Source: an uncultured Oscillospiraceae bacterium (lineage in GTDB: Bacteria > Bacillota > Clostridia > Oscillospirales > Acutalibacteraceae). From it: a stretch of 64,000 nt of DNA. The DNA lies in NCBI GenBank assembly GCA_948471095.1, contig CAOKRG010000009.1, positions 1 through 64,000 of the forward strand, written 5' to 3'. The position numbers were made by a program, and so were the translations under genes. The notes below the pieces were generated by a model. The model did no database searches and was not told where the DNA came from. It saw only the letters and a list, made by a program, of their open reading frames with translations. Of the stretch, positions 25,356 to 33,630 are shown in pieces (the first letter of the stretch is position 1; each line of letters opens with the position of its first letter).

Positions 25356-26480
25356 CTACCTGTTTTCCAGCCAATCCACCACTTTTTTTGCGGCGTTCCC
25401 ATCCTCTTTTATTCCAAATTCCCGGCAAAACGCCAAAATCCGCTCCCGCTGGGCCCCTTCGTCAAACTGGAGGATCCTCTGTTCCAGCTCGTCCCCGTTT
25501 TCGCCCCGCGCAAAGGGAAGCCGGTCCAGGTCGAAATAGAAATTCCGGTCGTTTTTATAGTCTTCCCAATCGTTCACGTATAAAAAACAGGGCTTTCCCG
25601 TGCAGAGATAGTCGAACATCACCGAGGAGTAGTCGGTCACCAGCGCGGCGCTGGCCAGGTACAGCTCCTGGATGTCCGCGTACTCGGAGGCGTTTACCAC
25701 ATAGCGGGGGTCCAGATTCATCTCCGCCGCCTTTGCGGCAATATTGGGGTGGAGCTTGGCCAGCACCAGCCACTCCCCTCCGAAGCGGCGGGCCAGTGCT
25801 TCGGCCAGGCGCTTATAATCCAGGTCATAGGCCGCCAGCCCCTTGTCCCTGCGGAAGGTGGGGGCATAGAGCAGCAGCCGCTTGTCCGGGGGCAGGGAGA
25901 GCTCCCGGCGCACCTTTTCCTCCGCCTCCTGGCCGGGGCCGAAGAGCAGGTCGTTGCGGGGGAAGCCGCATTCCAGCACCTCCCCCTCATACCAAAAGGC
26001 CCGCCGGTAGATCTCCGTCAAAAAGCCGCTGTTGGAGAGGAACAGATCGCACATTTGGGAGTCCTTGCGGGCGGCCTTCAGGTAGTCCGCAGGCAGGGCG
26101 TCCGCCGCGTCGCCCTCAATGCGCTTGAGGGGGAAGCCGTGCCAGGCCTGCACATAGCGGGTGGAGCCCCGCTTTTGGGTGTAGGCCCACTTGCGGCAGT
26201 TGTCCACCCAGGCGGCGGCGGTGCACTGGTGGTAGATGGCCTTTGGGCTGTCTACCGTTAACGGGGTAATTCCCGGGGGCAGGGAGGCCGCGTCCTCCGG
26301 GCCCTTTACGGTCCAGTAGACGGTCCAGCCCCGGCGGAGGAGCTCCTGGGCGACGGCCTTGGGGCTGTCGGAGAAGCCCCGGCCATAGAAGCTTTGGCAG
26401 ACGGCCTTGCGGCTTTGCTTGGGGAGAAAGGAGAGGGCCTGCCACAGGGCGTTGCGCAGGAGCTTGGAAAAGACATTCAT
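25356..26480 (-). CDS. CDP-glycerol glycerophosphotransferase-family protein (TagB/TagF-like)
   Basis: A 374-residue peripheral membrane transferase. Start at ATG 26480, which has GGAGG nine to twelve bases upstream; a longer frame would begin in repeat sequence. Motifs: YVQAWHGFPLKRIEGD with the catalytic His, LYAPTFRRDKG and TDYSSVMFDYLCTGKPCFLY with the CDP-binding DYSS and the catalytic region. Such enzymes add glycerol-phosphate (or ribitol-phosphate) units to teichoic acid. With the flippase and LtaS-like gene it supports a phosphate-rich surface polymer. Which polyol is used is unknown. Confidence 0.88.
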   Translation of the reverse strand: MNVFSKLLRNALWQALSFLPKQSRKAVCQSFYGRGFSDSPKAVAQELLRRGWTVYWTVKGPEDAASLPPGITPLTVDSPKAIYHQCTAAAWVDNCRKWAYTQKRGSTRYVQAWHGFPLKRIEGDAADALPADYLKAARKDSQMCDLFLSNSGFLTEIYRRAFWYEGEVLECGFPRNDLLFGPGQEAEEKVRRELSLPPDKRLLLYAPTFRRDKGLAAYDLDYKRLAEALARRFGGEWLVLAKLHPNIAAKAAEMNLDPRYVVNASEYADIQELYLASAALVTDYSSVMFDYLCTGKPCFLYVNDWEDYKNDRNFYFDLDRLPFARGENGDELEQRILQFDEGAQRERILAFCREFGIKEDGNAAKKVVDWLENR

Positions 26481-26562
26481 AGGGGTAACGCCTCCAAAAT
26501 CAGGGGTAAATCGAGCATAAGGAAAAGCAAAAGGCACGCAACAGTAAAAGTCTTTGAAAATT

Positions 26563-26594
26563 CTTAAGAAACTTTCTTCAGAAAGTTTCTTAAG
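26563..26594. repeat. 32-base palindrome of the AAGAAACTT family
   Basis: CTTAAGAAACTTTCTTCAGA followed by its complement; six other copies with related but altered arms lie at 4479, 5753, 20401, 23352, 24905 and 63814. Confidence 0.75.
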
Positions 26595-26667
26595 CCGCCG
26601 GCGGGTGAGCGTCTGCCAGCGGCAGACAAGCAGCGAACCGACCGAGCCGGCAGGCGAGACCCGGTCT

Positions 26668-26830
26668 TGACCTTAAAAGGCGGCGCGGAGTAAACCATAG
26701 AGCGCCGCGCAAGATTCTCACACAAAAGAAGAGCCAGCGCGCAAATCCTGCGCCGCCTGCCCTTGCAGCGCCTTTGAGCGAAGCGAGAAACAGCGGACTC
26801 CTTCCCGGAGCCTGCCGCTGTGCGGGGCGC
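26668..26830. repeat. Shortened third copy of the 337-bp structured element
   Basis: Shares CCTTAAAAGGCGGCGC (26670-26685), CTGCGCCGCC (26749-26758) and GAGCGAAGCGA (26776-26786) with the two full copies at 36462 and 53437. The right half is missing; instead CAGCGGACTC pairs with GAGCCTGCCGCTG, closing the central stem over a short loop. The copy abuts the stop codon of the flippase gene. Confidence 0.75.
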
Positions 26831-26839
26831 TAACGCTAT

Positions 26840-28132
26840 TTAGCGTTCCACTGGTTCTTCCTGGGCTTCGCTTTTCAGCAGCTTCCGGTTCTTGACGATG
26901 ACCGCCACCCGGAAAACCAAGATCGAAAACTCCGTCACCGAACTCAATAGGCACAGGCTGACCCAGTTGATCCCCACCGCGAAATAGGCCAGCCCCGCGC
27001 CCAGCAGATAGACCGCCGTGCCAAAGACCACCGACATGTTGGCGTATTTCACCAGCCCCATGGCCCCCAGCGTGGGATGGCCCAAAACATAGTTGGGAAA
27101 GCAGAATACCGCCACCGGCATCAGCAGCCGCAGGGGCGCCGCCACCTGTTCGCCCTCCGGGCCCAGCCAGAGGACCAGGAGGGGCTTTGCGAAGACGAAG
27201 ACCGCGGCGCACCCGGCCAGAATCACCGGGTAGACAAAAAGCAGGGCCTTTTTCACAATGCTGAAATTCCGGTGCTTCATCATGTGGGGGTAAAGGCTGT
27301 CCGCTATGGGCGACATGCCGTTGCGGGCCACGGCGATCACCCGGTCCGCGTTAGTGTACATGCCCGCCGAGGCCGAGCCCGTAATCTGCTTGAGAAGCAC
27401 GCCGTTCAGGTTGGCGTTTACCGCGTTGGCCGCCTTGGCCAAAAAGAACTGGGAGGATTCCCGAATCTCGTCCCACACGGAGCGCGGGCTCACCCGGCGG
27501 AAGCGCACCCCCACCTTTCGGTACAGGTGCCAGTAGACAAAGGCCAGGGCACCGGCATTGCCCAAGGCGGTGAAGAGCGGGACCCGGTAGTAGTCCCCCG
27601 GCTCCCGGACGAACAGGAAGACCATCACCGTGGCAAAAACCTTGATTGCCACCGCCCGCACGGTGATGGCCGCCATCTGCTCGATGCCCCGGTACAGGAA
27701 ATCCGGCAGAAGGGCCATCATCGCCACGGACAACAGGTAGAACAGATAGGCCAGCGCCTCCCTGCCGTCGGCCAGCCTGGGGCAGACGAAGCCCAGCAGG
27801 ACCGCGGCGGAAGCCCCGATGAAAAGCCCCTTCGCGGCAATCACCCGGCTGAGCACCCGGCCCAGCTCTTCCTTGTCCTCCCGGCAGCGGGAGGCCTTGG
27901 CCGTGGCGGAGAGAATGAAGCCGAAATCAATAAAAATCTGAAAAAAGTTCGTGGTATACTGGGCCGCGCCCAGGGTTCCCACCATCTCCATGCCCAGCAC
28001 CCGCTGCTGGTAGCCCTGGGTCACCATACCCAGGGCCATGGTGGAGAACTGCAAAACGTAGAGCATCACCGTGTTTTCCAGCAGGCTGTGCCGCCGGAGA
28101 GCCCGAACGGCCTCCCTCATCTTCTGAACCAT
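26840..28132 (-). CDS. Polysaccharide flippase (Wzx/PST family)
   Basis: A 430-residue protein with about twelve transmembrane helices, the size of Wzx-type flippases of the MOP superfamily, which move undecaprenyl-linked oligosaccharides across the membrane. Typical features are the early TVMLYVLQFSTMALGMVTQG and GYQQRVLG region and LDRVIAVARNGMSPIADSLYP-like loop (NADRVIAVARNGMSPIADSL). GGAGG is close before ATG 28132, 9 bases after the GT2 stop, so both are coupled. The last codons form a small hairpin (AACGCTATTTAGCGTT) at the stop. Confidence 0.88.
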   Translation of the reverse strand: MVQKMREAVRALRRHSLLENTVMLYVLQFSTMALGMVTQGYQQRVLGMEMVGTLGAAQYTTNFFQIFIDFGFILSATAKASRCREDKEELGRVLSRVIAAKGLFIGASAAVLLGFVCPRLADGREALAYLFYLLSVAMMALLPDFLYRGIEQMAAITVRAVAIKVFATVMVFLFVREPGDYYRVPLFTALGNAGALAFVYWHLYRKVGVRFRRVSPRSVWDEIRESSQFFLAKAANAVNANLNGVLLKQITGSASAGMYTNADRVIAVARNGMSPIADSLYPHMMKHRNFSIVKKALLFVYPVILAGCAAVFVFAKPLLVLWLGPEGEQVAAPLRLLMPVAVFCFPNYVLGHPTLGAMGLVKYANMSVVFGTAVYLLGAGLAYFAVGINWVSLCLLSSVTEFSILVFRVAVIVKNRKLLKSEAQEEPVER

Positions 28133-28141
28133 ACGCCCTCC

Positions 28142-29116
28142 TCAGCCCCTGAACCGGAACAGCAGCCGGACGGCCCAATGCTGCCCGCCCTCCAAAAGCC
28201 GGAACAGCAGGAGCCTCTTTCTGCCCAGCCGGGGCAGGTATTTATTCTTCCGGTACTCCGGAAAACGCTCCCGCAGCCAGCGGGCGAACTCCCCCGGCAG
28301 GGGGCTTTTCGGGTCCGCCCGCAGCACCCGTACGGAGGCGGTCAGGTACACGTGATACAGGGCCAGATACTCCAGCTCCGGCCGGTAGCGCTCCAGCAGC
28401 CCATGCTCCCGGTACCAGCCCAGCAGGTCCTCCATGGCCTCCACAATCTCCCTGTTCCGGGAGAGGTTTTTATTGTTCATAATGGACCCGGCCCGCTGGA
28501 GGTAGTTGACCCCCACGGCATCGACCGCCACCACCCGGCCGGCCAGGGGCAGCAGCTTGAAGGTGGTGCGCAGGTCCTCGTACCAGACCCGGGGCGGGTA
28601 GCGCACACCGGACTCCAAAAAGAGCCGGGCCCGGTAGAGCTTGCCCCAGGCGCAGGGGGCCATGAGCAGCAGCCGGGGGTGCTCCTCCAAAGCGAGGCCA
28701 ACGTCCTTGGGCAGGTCCTCCCGAAGGACGGCCAGCTCCCGGCCCGCCTCGTCCACGGTGCGGAAGGCCGGGACCACCAGGTCCGCCCCGGTCCGCCGCG
28801 CCGCTTCCAGCTCCCGCGCCAGCAGCTCCGGCTCCAGCCAGTCGTCGCTGTCCACAAAGAGGAGCCACTCTCCCCGGGCGGCCTCGATGCCGGTGTTGCG
28901 GGCCCCGCCCAGCCCCTGGTTTTCCTGGTGGATCACCCGGACGCGGGGATCCGTGCGGGCCAGGTCCTCGCAGAGGGCGCCGCTGGGGTCGGTGGAGCCG
29001 TCGTCCACCAAAATGACCTCCAGGTCCGGATAAGTTTGACTCAAAATGGAGCGGACGCACTTTTCCAAATAGGCTTCCACATTATAGACGGGCACAACAA
29101 CCGAAACGCAAGGCAT
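28142..29116 (-). CDS. Glycosyltransferase family 2
   Basis: A 324-residue GT-A enzyme. The N-terminal Rossmann-like domain has VSVVVPVYNVEAYLEKC, VILVDDGSTDPSG and the metal-binding FVDSDDWLEPE (DxD). The C-terminal 130 residues are helical and basic, with an LLFRFRG end. It is the first gene of a two-gene unit with the flippase and has its own promoter at 29297-29325. The sugar transferred is unknown; the fold fits a capsule or teichoic side-chain role. Confidence 0.92.
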   Translation of the reverse strand: MPCVSVVVPVYNVEAYLEKCVRSILSQTYPDLEVILVDDGSTDPSGALCEDLARTDPRVRVIHQENQGLGGARNTGIEAARGEWLLFVDSDDWLEPELLARELEAARRTGADLVVPAFRTVDEAGRELAVLREDLPKDVGLALEEHPRLLLMAPCAWGKLYRARLFLESGVRYPPRVWYEDLRTTFKLLPLAGRVVAVDAVGVNYLQRAGSIMNNKNLSRNREIVEAMEDLLGWYREHGLLERYRPELEYLALYHVYLTASVRVLRADPKSPLPGEFARWLRERFPEYRKNKYLPRLGRKRLLLFRLLEGGQHWAVRLLFRFRG

Positions 29117-29296
29117 AGGGACATCTCCTTTCCTATGGGGAGAACCGGCGGCTGCTATACATAACCGCTGGGCGGCGTTGCTTCTTGCTTTACCGCACAG
29201 TTCAAAAGAATCTTTTTGACCCCTTCAAGCCCGGCGGCAGGACAGCCAGGCCAGGAAAACGGCCGGTTTTCAAGTGTGTTTACTATATTTCCTCTG

Positions 29297-29325
29297 ATTA
29301 TACACTGTTATCCAAATTTTTGCAA
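29297..29325 (-). promoter_or_regulatory. Promoter of the GT2-flippase unit
   Basis: Minus strand TTGCAA (29325-29320), 17-base spacer, TATAAT (29302-29297). A run of 13 G (29337-29349) lies 12 bases upstream of the -35 box. The leader to ATG 29116 is about 170 bases. Confidence 0.8.
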
Positions 29326-29336
29326 CTTGTATGTGT

Positions 29337-29349
29337 GGGGGGGGGGGGG
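29337..29349. repeat. Homopolymeric G13 tract
   Basis: Thirteen consecutive G residues upstream of the GT2 promoter on the minus strand, by far the longest mononucleotide run in the window. Tracts of this length are prone to slipped-strand mispairing; a sequencing or assembly length error is also possible. Confidence 0.9.
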
Positions 29350-29374
29350 ACGGCGTGTTTTATGAACAGCAGAA

Positions 29375-29515
29375 AGCCAGCTGAGCGCAACAGTAAAAGT
29401 TTCGTCCACCTTTACAAAGGTGGCAGGGTTCTTAGGGGCAGAGCCCCTAAGCCGCCTGAGGCCATTTAACACTTCCAAAACACTGCCCTTTAAACATCCC
29501 CTTAAGGCAAGAGCC
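29375..29515. repeat. Modular hairpin repeat, well-preserved copy
   Basis: A clear full copy: GAGCGCAACAGTAAAAGTTT, GTCCACCTTTACAAAGGTGG, CAGGG, hairpin TTAGGGGC-AGA-GCCCCTAA (29432-29450), GCCGCCTGAGGCCATTTAAC, CTTCCAAAACACTGCCCTTT and ACATCCCC. It shows the order of modules seen in pieces elsewhere. Confidence 0.8.
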
Positions 29516-29554
29516 GCGTAAAAGCCCCCATCCTTTGCCAAAAAACTCGAAATA

Positions 29555-29586
29555 TAGTTGCAATGTCAACTACTATGCGGTATAAT
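29555..29586 (+). promoter_or_regulatory. Promoter of the ABC exporter pair with a MarR-like operator
   Basis: TTGCAA (29558-29563), 17-base spacer, TATAAT (29581-29586). The perfect inverted repeat TAGTTG-CAATGT-CAACTA at 29555-29572 overlaps the -35 box and spacer; this arrangement is typical of MarR-family repression of exporters. No MarR gene is in the window. The first gene starts about 37 bases downstream. Confidence 0.8.
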
Positions 29587-29622
29587 GGAGGCAAGACCAA
29601 TCCCACGCGAAAAGGAGCCCCC

Positions 29623-31419
29623 ATGAAGACCATCTTCCGCTATTTAAAACCCTTTGTGCCCCGCATGAGCCTGGGGCTGGCCATCAAGTTCACCGGGTCC
29701 GTCATGGACCTGCTGCTGCCCTGGATTCTCTCCTACATCATCGACGAGGTGGCCCCCACCAAGGACCTGGGCCGGGTCTTCCTCTGGGGCGGGGCCATGA
29801 TCGCCGCCGCCCTGCTGGCCTGGGGCACCAACATTTTGGCCAACCGCATGGCCGCCTGGGTGGCCCAGCACACCACAGAGGCGATCCGCCACGACCTCTT
29901 CGCCAAGATCAGCTCCCTCTCCTGCGCCCAGGTGGACGCCTTCACCATCCCCTCCCTGGAATCCCGCCTCACCACCGACACCTACAACATCCACCAGATG
30001 CTGGGCATGATGCAGCGCATCGGCATACGGGCCCCCATTCTGCTGGTGGGCGGCGTGCTCATCACCCTGACTCTGGACCCGGTGCTCACCTTGGTGCTGG
30101 TGTGCACCCTGCCCGCCATCGGCCTGCTGGTCTACAGCGTCTCGAAAAAAGGCGTGCCCCTTTACACCCGGCTGCAGCAAAGCGTGGATTCCATGGTCCG
30201 TACCGTGCGCGAGACCATCTCCGGCATCCGGGTGATCAAGGCCCTCTCCAAGGTGGACTATGAAAAGGAGCGCTTCGCCGGGATCAACGCCGGCGTGGCC
30301 GCCCGGGAGACCAAGGCCGGCATGACCATGGCCCTGACCAACCCCCTGATGAACCTCTTTTTAAACCTGGGCCTCACCGCCGTAATCGTGGCCGGGGCCT
30401 ACCGGGTCAACGCGGGCCTGACCCAGCCGGGAAAGATCATCGCCTTTTTAAGCTATTTCACCATCATCCTCAACGCCATGATGGCCATGACCCGTATTTT
30501 CGTCAGCTTTTCCCGCAGCTCCGCCTCCGGGGCCCGCATTGCCCAGGTGCTGGCCGCCCCGGAGGACCTGGCCCCCGCCTCCGCCCCCCGTGAGGACTCC
30601 CCCTACCATGTGGAGTTCGACTCCGTCTCCTTCTCCTACCACAAGACCGAGCCCAATGTGGAAAACATCAGCTTCCGCCTGCGGCCCGGGGAGGCTTTGG
30701 GAATCATCGGGGCTACCGGCTGCGGCAAGTCCACCCTGATCAACCTGCTGATGCGCCTGTATGACGCGGACGAGGGCAGAATCGCCATTGGGGGCCGGCC
30801 CATCCGGTCCATCCCGCCGGAGGAGCTGCACACCATGTTTGGGGTGGTGTTCCAAAACGACGCCCTGTTCGCAGACACCATATATGAGAACATCGACTTC
30901 GGCCGGGGCCTTGCCCGGGAGGAGGTCGAAAAAGCCGCCCGCTGCGCCCAGGCGATGGAGTTTATCCAGGCACTGCCGGAGGGCTTTGAACATAGACTGA
31001 CCTCGAAGGGCACCAACCTGAGCGGAGGCCAAAAGCAGCGGGTGCTGCTGGCCCGGGCCCTGGCGGGCCGGCCGGAGATCCTCATTCTGGACGACTCCTC
31101 CTCGGCCCTGGACTACCGCACCGACGCGGCCCTGCGCGCCGCCCTGCGCCAGGAATACGCTGGGGTAACCACCGTTATTATCGCCCAGCGGGTCAGCTCC
31201 ATCTACCACGCGGACCACATTCTGGTGCTGGAGGAGGGCCGGGAGCTGGGCTATGGGACCCATGCGGAGCTGCTGGAAAGCTGCGAGGTCTACCGGGAGA
31301 TCGCCGCCTCCCAAATGGGGCAAAGCGGCGCCTGCCAGGCGGAAGCCGCGGCCGCAATTCCCGCGAGTGGACCTGCCCCGCAGAGCGGGCGCATCGTGAA
31401 AGAAAGGGGGAACGTCTAA
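29623..31419 (+). CDS. ABC exporter half-transporter, subunit 1 (ATPase-permease fusion)
   Basis: Start at ATG 29623 after GGAG; upstream in-frame codons overlap the promoter. The 598-residue protein has a six-helix type-1 exporter membrane domain (about 15-310) and an ABC domain: Walker A GATGCGKST, signature LSGGQKQR, Walker B LILDDSSSALD. The Asp in place of the catalytic Glu after Walker B (LDDSS) marks a degenerate site, usual in one partner of heterodimeric exporters such as BmrCD or TM287/288. It pairs with the next gene, whose start overlaps its stop. Substrates are typically drugs, peptides or lipids. Confidence 0.93.
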   Translation: MKTIFRYLKPFVPRMSLGLAIKFTGSVMDLLLPWILSYIIDEVAPTKDLGRVFLWGGAMIAAALLAWGTNILANRMAAWVAQHTTEAIRHDLFAKISSLSCAQVDAFTIPSLESRLTTDTYNIHQMLGMMQRIGIRAPILLVGGVLITLTLDPVLTLVLVCTLPAIGLLVYSVSKKGVPLYTRLQQSVDSMVRTVRETISGIRVIKALSKVDYEKERFAGINAGVAARETKAGMTMALTNPLMNLFLNLGLTAVIVAGAYRVNAGLTQPGKIIAFLSYFTIILNAMMAMTRIFVSFSRSSASGARIAQVLAAPEDLAPASAPREDSPYHVEFDSVSFSYHKTEPNVENISFRLRPGEALGIIGATGCGKSTLINLLMRLYDADEGRIAIGGRPIRSIPPEELHTMFGVVFQNDALFADTIYENIDFGRGLAREEVEKAARCAQAMEFIQALPEGFEHRLTSKGTNLSGGQKQRVLLARALAGRPEILILDDSSSALDYRTDAALRAALRQEYAGVTTVIIAQRVSSIYHADHILVLEEGRELGYGTHAELLESCEVYREIAASQMGQSGACQAEAAAAIPASGPAPQSGRIVKERGNV

Positions 31420-33197
31420 TGCCGCCGCGCTTTATGCCCCGGGGGGCCATTGAAAAGCCCAAGGACCGGAAAAAGGTGCTGCTGCGCCTATGGGGCTACA
31501 TTTACGCCCGCAAGTTTATGGCCCTGGGGGCCTTGGCCCTCACGGTCTCCAGCAACCTGCTGGCCCTGCTGGGCCCCTATCTCTCCGGCCGGGCCATCGA
31601 CGCCATCGGCCTGGAAAAGGGCGGGGTAGACTTCCCCTCGGTCTTTTACTACTGCGGGCTTATGGTCCTGTTCTATGCCGCCTCCTCGGCGCTCTCCTAT
31701 GCCCTCTCCATTCTCATGATCAAGCTGAGCCAGTCCATCGTCCAGCAGATGCGCCGCCAGGTCTTCGACCGGCTGACCACGCTGCCCGTGCGGTACTTCG
31801 ACCGGCACCAGACCGGCGACATCGTCAGCCACATCTCCTACGACATTGACACCGTGAACGCCTCCCTCTCCAACGACCTGCTGCAAATCGCGGCCTCGGC
31901 CATTACCGTCTTCGGCTCCCTGGCCATGATGATCGCCATCTCCCCCATGCTGGTGCTGGTGTTCGCGGCGACCATCCCCCTGTCCGTGGTCTTTACCCGC
32001 TACATGACCCGCAAGGTGCGGCCCCTGTTCCACAAGCGCTCCGTGAAGCTGGGGGAGCTCAACGGCTTTGTGGAGGAGGTCATCAGCGGCCAGAAGACCA
32101 CCAAGGCCTACCATCAGGAGGCTGTCCAGACCCGGCGCTTTGACGAAAAAAACAAGGAGGCCGTGGACGCCTACTACAACGCCGACTACTACGGCGCCAT
32201 GACCGGGCCTTCCGTCAATTTTATCAACAACCTGTCCCTGGCCTTTATCAGCGTGTTCGGGGCCGTTCTGTTTTTGCTGCAAAGGCTCTCCATCGGCGAC
32301 CTCTCCTCCTTTGTGCTCTATTCCAGGCGGTTCTCCGGGCCCATCAACGAGATGGCCAACATCGTCAGCGAGCTGCAGTCCGCCTGCGCCGCCGCCGAGC
32401 GTGTCTTCGAGCTGATGGACCAGGAGCCCGAGCCCCTGGACCGGCCGGACGCGGTGGAACTGCGGGAGGTGGAGGGCGACGTGAGGATGGAAGCCCTGCG
32501 CTTTGGCTACGACCCGGGCAAGGCCATCATCCACAACCTGGACCTGCACGCGCCCACCGGGGGCCTGACCGCCATTGTGGGCCCCACCGGCGCGGGCAAG
32601 ACCACCCTGATCAACCTGCTCATGCGCTTTTACGACCCGGACGGCGGGCGCATCACCCTGGACGGGCGGGACATTCAGACCGTCACCCGCAAGAGCCTGC
32701 GGCTCTCCTACGCCATGGTGCTGCAGGACACCTGGCTGTTTACGGGCACCATCTTCGAAAACCTGGCCTATGGCCGCAAAGACGCCCGGCGGGAGGACGT
32801 GGAGGCCGCGGCCAAGGCGGCGCGGATCCACCGGTACATCATGGCCCTGCCCCAGGGCTATGACACGGTGCTGGACGAAAACGGCGTGAACATCTCCCAG
32901 GGCCAAAAGCAGCTGCTCACCATTGCCCGGGCCATGCTGCTGGACGCCCGGATGCTCATTCTGGACGAGGCCACCTCCAATGTGGATACCCGCACCGAAC
33001 GGCAGATCCAGGAGGCCATGCGCGCCCTGATGCGGGGCAAGACCTGCTTTGTCATCGCCCACCGGCTCTCCACCATCCAGAACGCCAACAACATTCTGGT
33101 GGTCCGGGACGGGGACATCGTGGAGCAGGGCACCCACCAGGAGCTGATGGCCCAAAACGGCTTTTACGCGGAGCTGTACAACTCGCAGTTTCAGTAG
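31419..33197 (+). CDS. ABC exporter half-transporter, subunit 2 (ATPase-permease fusion)
   Basis: A 592-residue partner of the preceding gene; TAATG joins the two with a one-base overlap. It has six membrane helices (about 20-320), Walker A GPTGAGKTT, signature ISQGQKQL and Walker B LILDEATSNVD with the catalytic Glu intact. The consensus signature is replaced by SQGQ, again as in heterodimeric exporters where one site is canonical and one degenerate. The pair is probably controlled by a MarR-type repressor through the operator at 29555-29572. No substrate can be read from the sequence. Confidence 0.94.
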   Translation: MPPRFMPRGAIEKPKDRKKVLLRLWGYIYARKFMALGALALTVSSNLLALLGPYLSGRAIDAIGLEKGGVDFPSVFYYCGLMVLFYAASSALSYALSILMIKLSQSIVQQMRRQVFDRLTTLPVRYFDRHQTGDIVSHISYDIDTVNASLSNDLLQIAASAITVFGSLAMMIAISPMLVLVFAATIPLSVVFTRYMTRKVRPLFHKRSVKLGELNGFVEEVISGQKTTKAYHQEAVQTRRFDEKNKEAVDAYYNADYYGAMTGPSVNFINNLSLAFISVFGAVLFLLQRLSIGDLSSFVLYSRRFSGPINEMANIVSELQSACAAAERVFELMDQEPEPLDRPDAVELREVEGDVRMEALRFGYDPGKAIIHNLDLHAPTGGLTAIVGPTGAGKTTLINLLMRFYDPDGGRITLDGRDIQTVTRKSLRLSYAMVLQDTWLFTGTIFENLAYGRKDARREDVEAAAKAARIHRYIMALPQGYDTVLDENGVNISQGQKQLLTIARAMLLDARMLILDEATSNVDTRTERQIQEAMRALMRGKTCFVIAHRLSTIQNANNILVVRDGDIVEQGTHQELMAQNGFYAELYNSQFQ

Positions 33198-33284
33198 CCC
33201 TTTTAAAAGGGCTGCCCGGTGGAGGCTCCTTTTGCAATCAAATGCGTGTTTGGATCCCCCCTGGTAATGGGAGTATCCAAAGGG

Positions 33285-33430
33285 CGTTGTTGCCGAAGTG
33301 TTAGAAGGCCTCCGGCGGGGAGGGGGCTTTGCCCCCTCCACCCCTACCACCTTTGAAAAGGTGGACGAAACTTTTACTGTTGCGCTTAGGGAGCTTTCTC
33401 CGTATAAAAACACGCGTTTGGACACTCCTC
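33285..33430. repeat. Modular hairpin repeat, inverted orientation
   Basis: Reads as the reverse complement of the module order at 29375-29515: GGCCTCCGGCGG, hairpin GGAGGGGGC-TTT-GCCCCCTCC (33319-33339), CCACCTTTGAAAAGGTGGAC (33348-33367), AAACTTTTACTGTTGCGCTT (33369-33388). No gene is present. Confidence 0.75.
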
Positions 33431-33444
33431 GGATAATCCCCCGC

Positions 33445-33473
33445 TTGCTTTTCCTCCCGGAATATGCTATAAT
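33445..33473 (+). promoter_or_regulatory. Promoter of the CNNM/CorC gene
   Basis: TTGCTT (33445-33450), 17-base spacer, TATAAT (33468-33473), giving an untranslated leader of about 150 bases. Confidence 0.75.
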
Positions 33474-33479
33474 GCACGC

Positions 33480-33630
33480 AAGGCGGACATTGAGAGTTTT
33501 CGCCCTTCGCGCGGGGCGCTCGTTTTTGCTTCGCAGGAAAGCGGCCAAAACGCATAGCGCATTTATGCTATTAAATACTCCGTCCTATGGCCCTGGGCCA
33601 CGGCCCCGCGCGCCCGCGCGGGGAAATTCT
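33480..33630 (+). promoter_or_regulatory. Structured 5' leader with a start-proximal hairpin
   Basis: The leader contains a hairpin around CGCCCTTCGCGCGGGGCG (33508-33525), an ATAGC/GCTAT stem near 33555-33570, and immediately before the start a perfect 9-bp stem CCCCGCGCG/CGCGCGGGG (33604-33623) whose distal arm holds the only ribosome-binding-like G run. The start is thus likely masked unless the stem opens. The sequence does not match the M-box or yybP-ykoY consensus as far as I can tell by eye. Confidence 0.5.

Noticed and set aside
27077..29164. A 695-codon open frame antisense to the flippase and GT2 genes
   Set aside because: Same reason: a composition shadow crossing two real genes with clear motifs.
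31488..33548. A 686-codon open frame antisense to the second ABC transporter gene
   Set aside because: Its protein is rich in His, Gly and Val, as expected for the complement of a G+C-rich gene, and has no ribosome site or domain. The ABC gene on the other strand has clear motifs.
33480..33630. CNNM leader considered as an M-box or yybP-ykoY riboswitch
   Set aside because: I could not find the conserved core strings of either class; only generic stems are visible.
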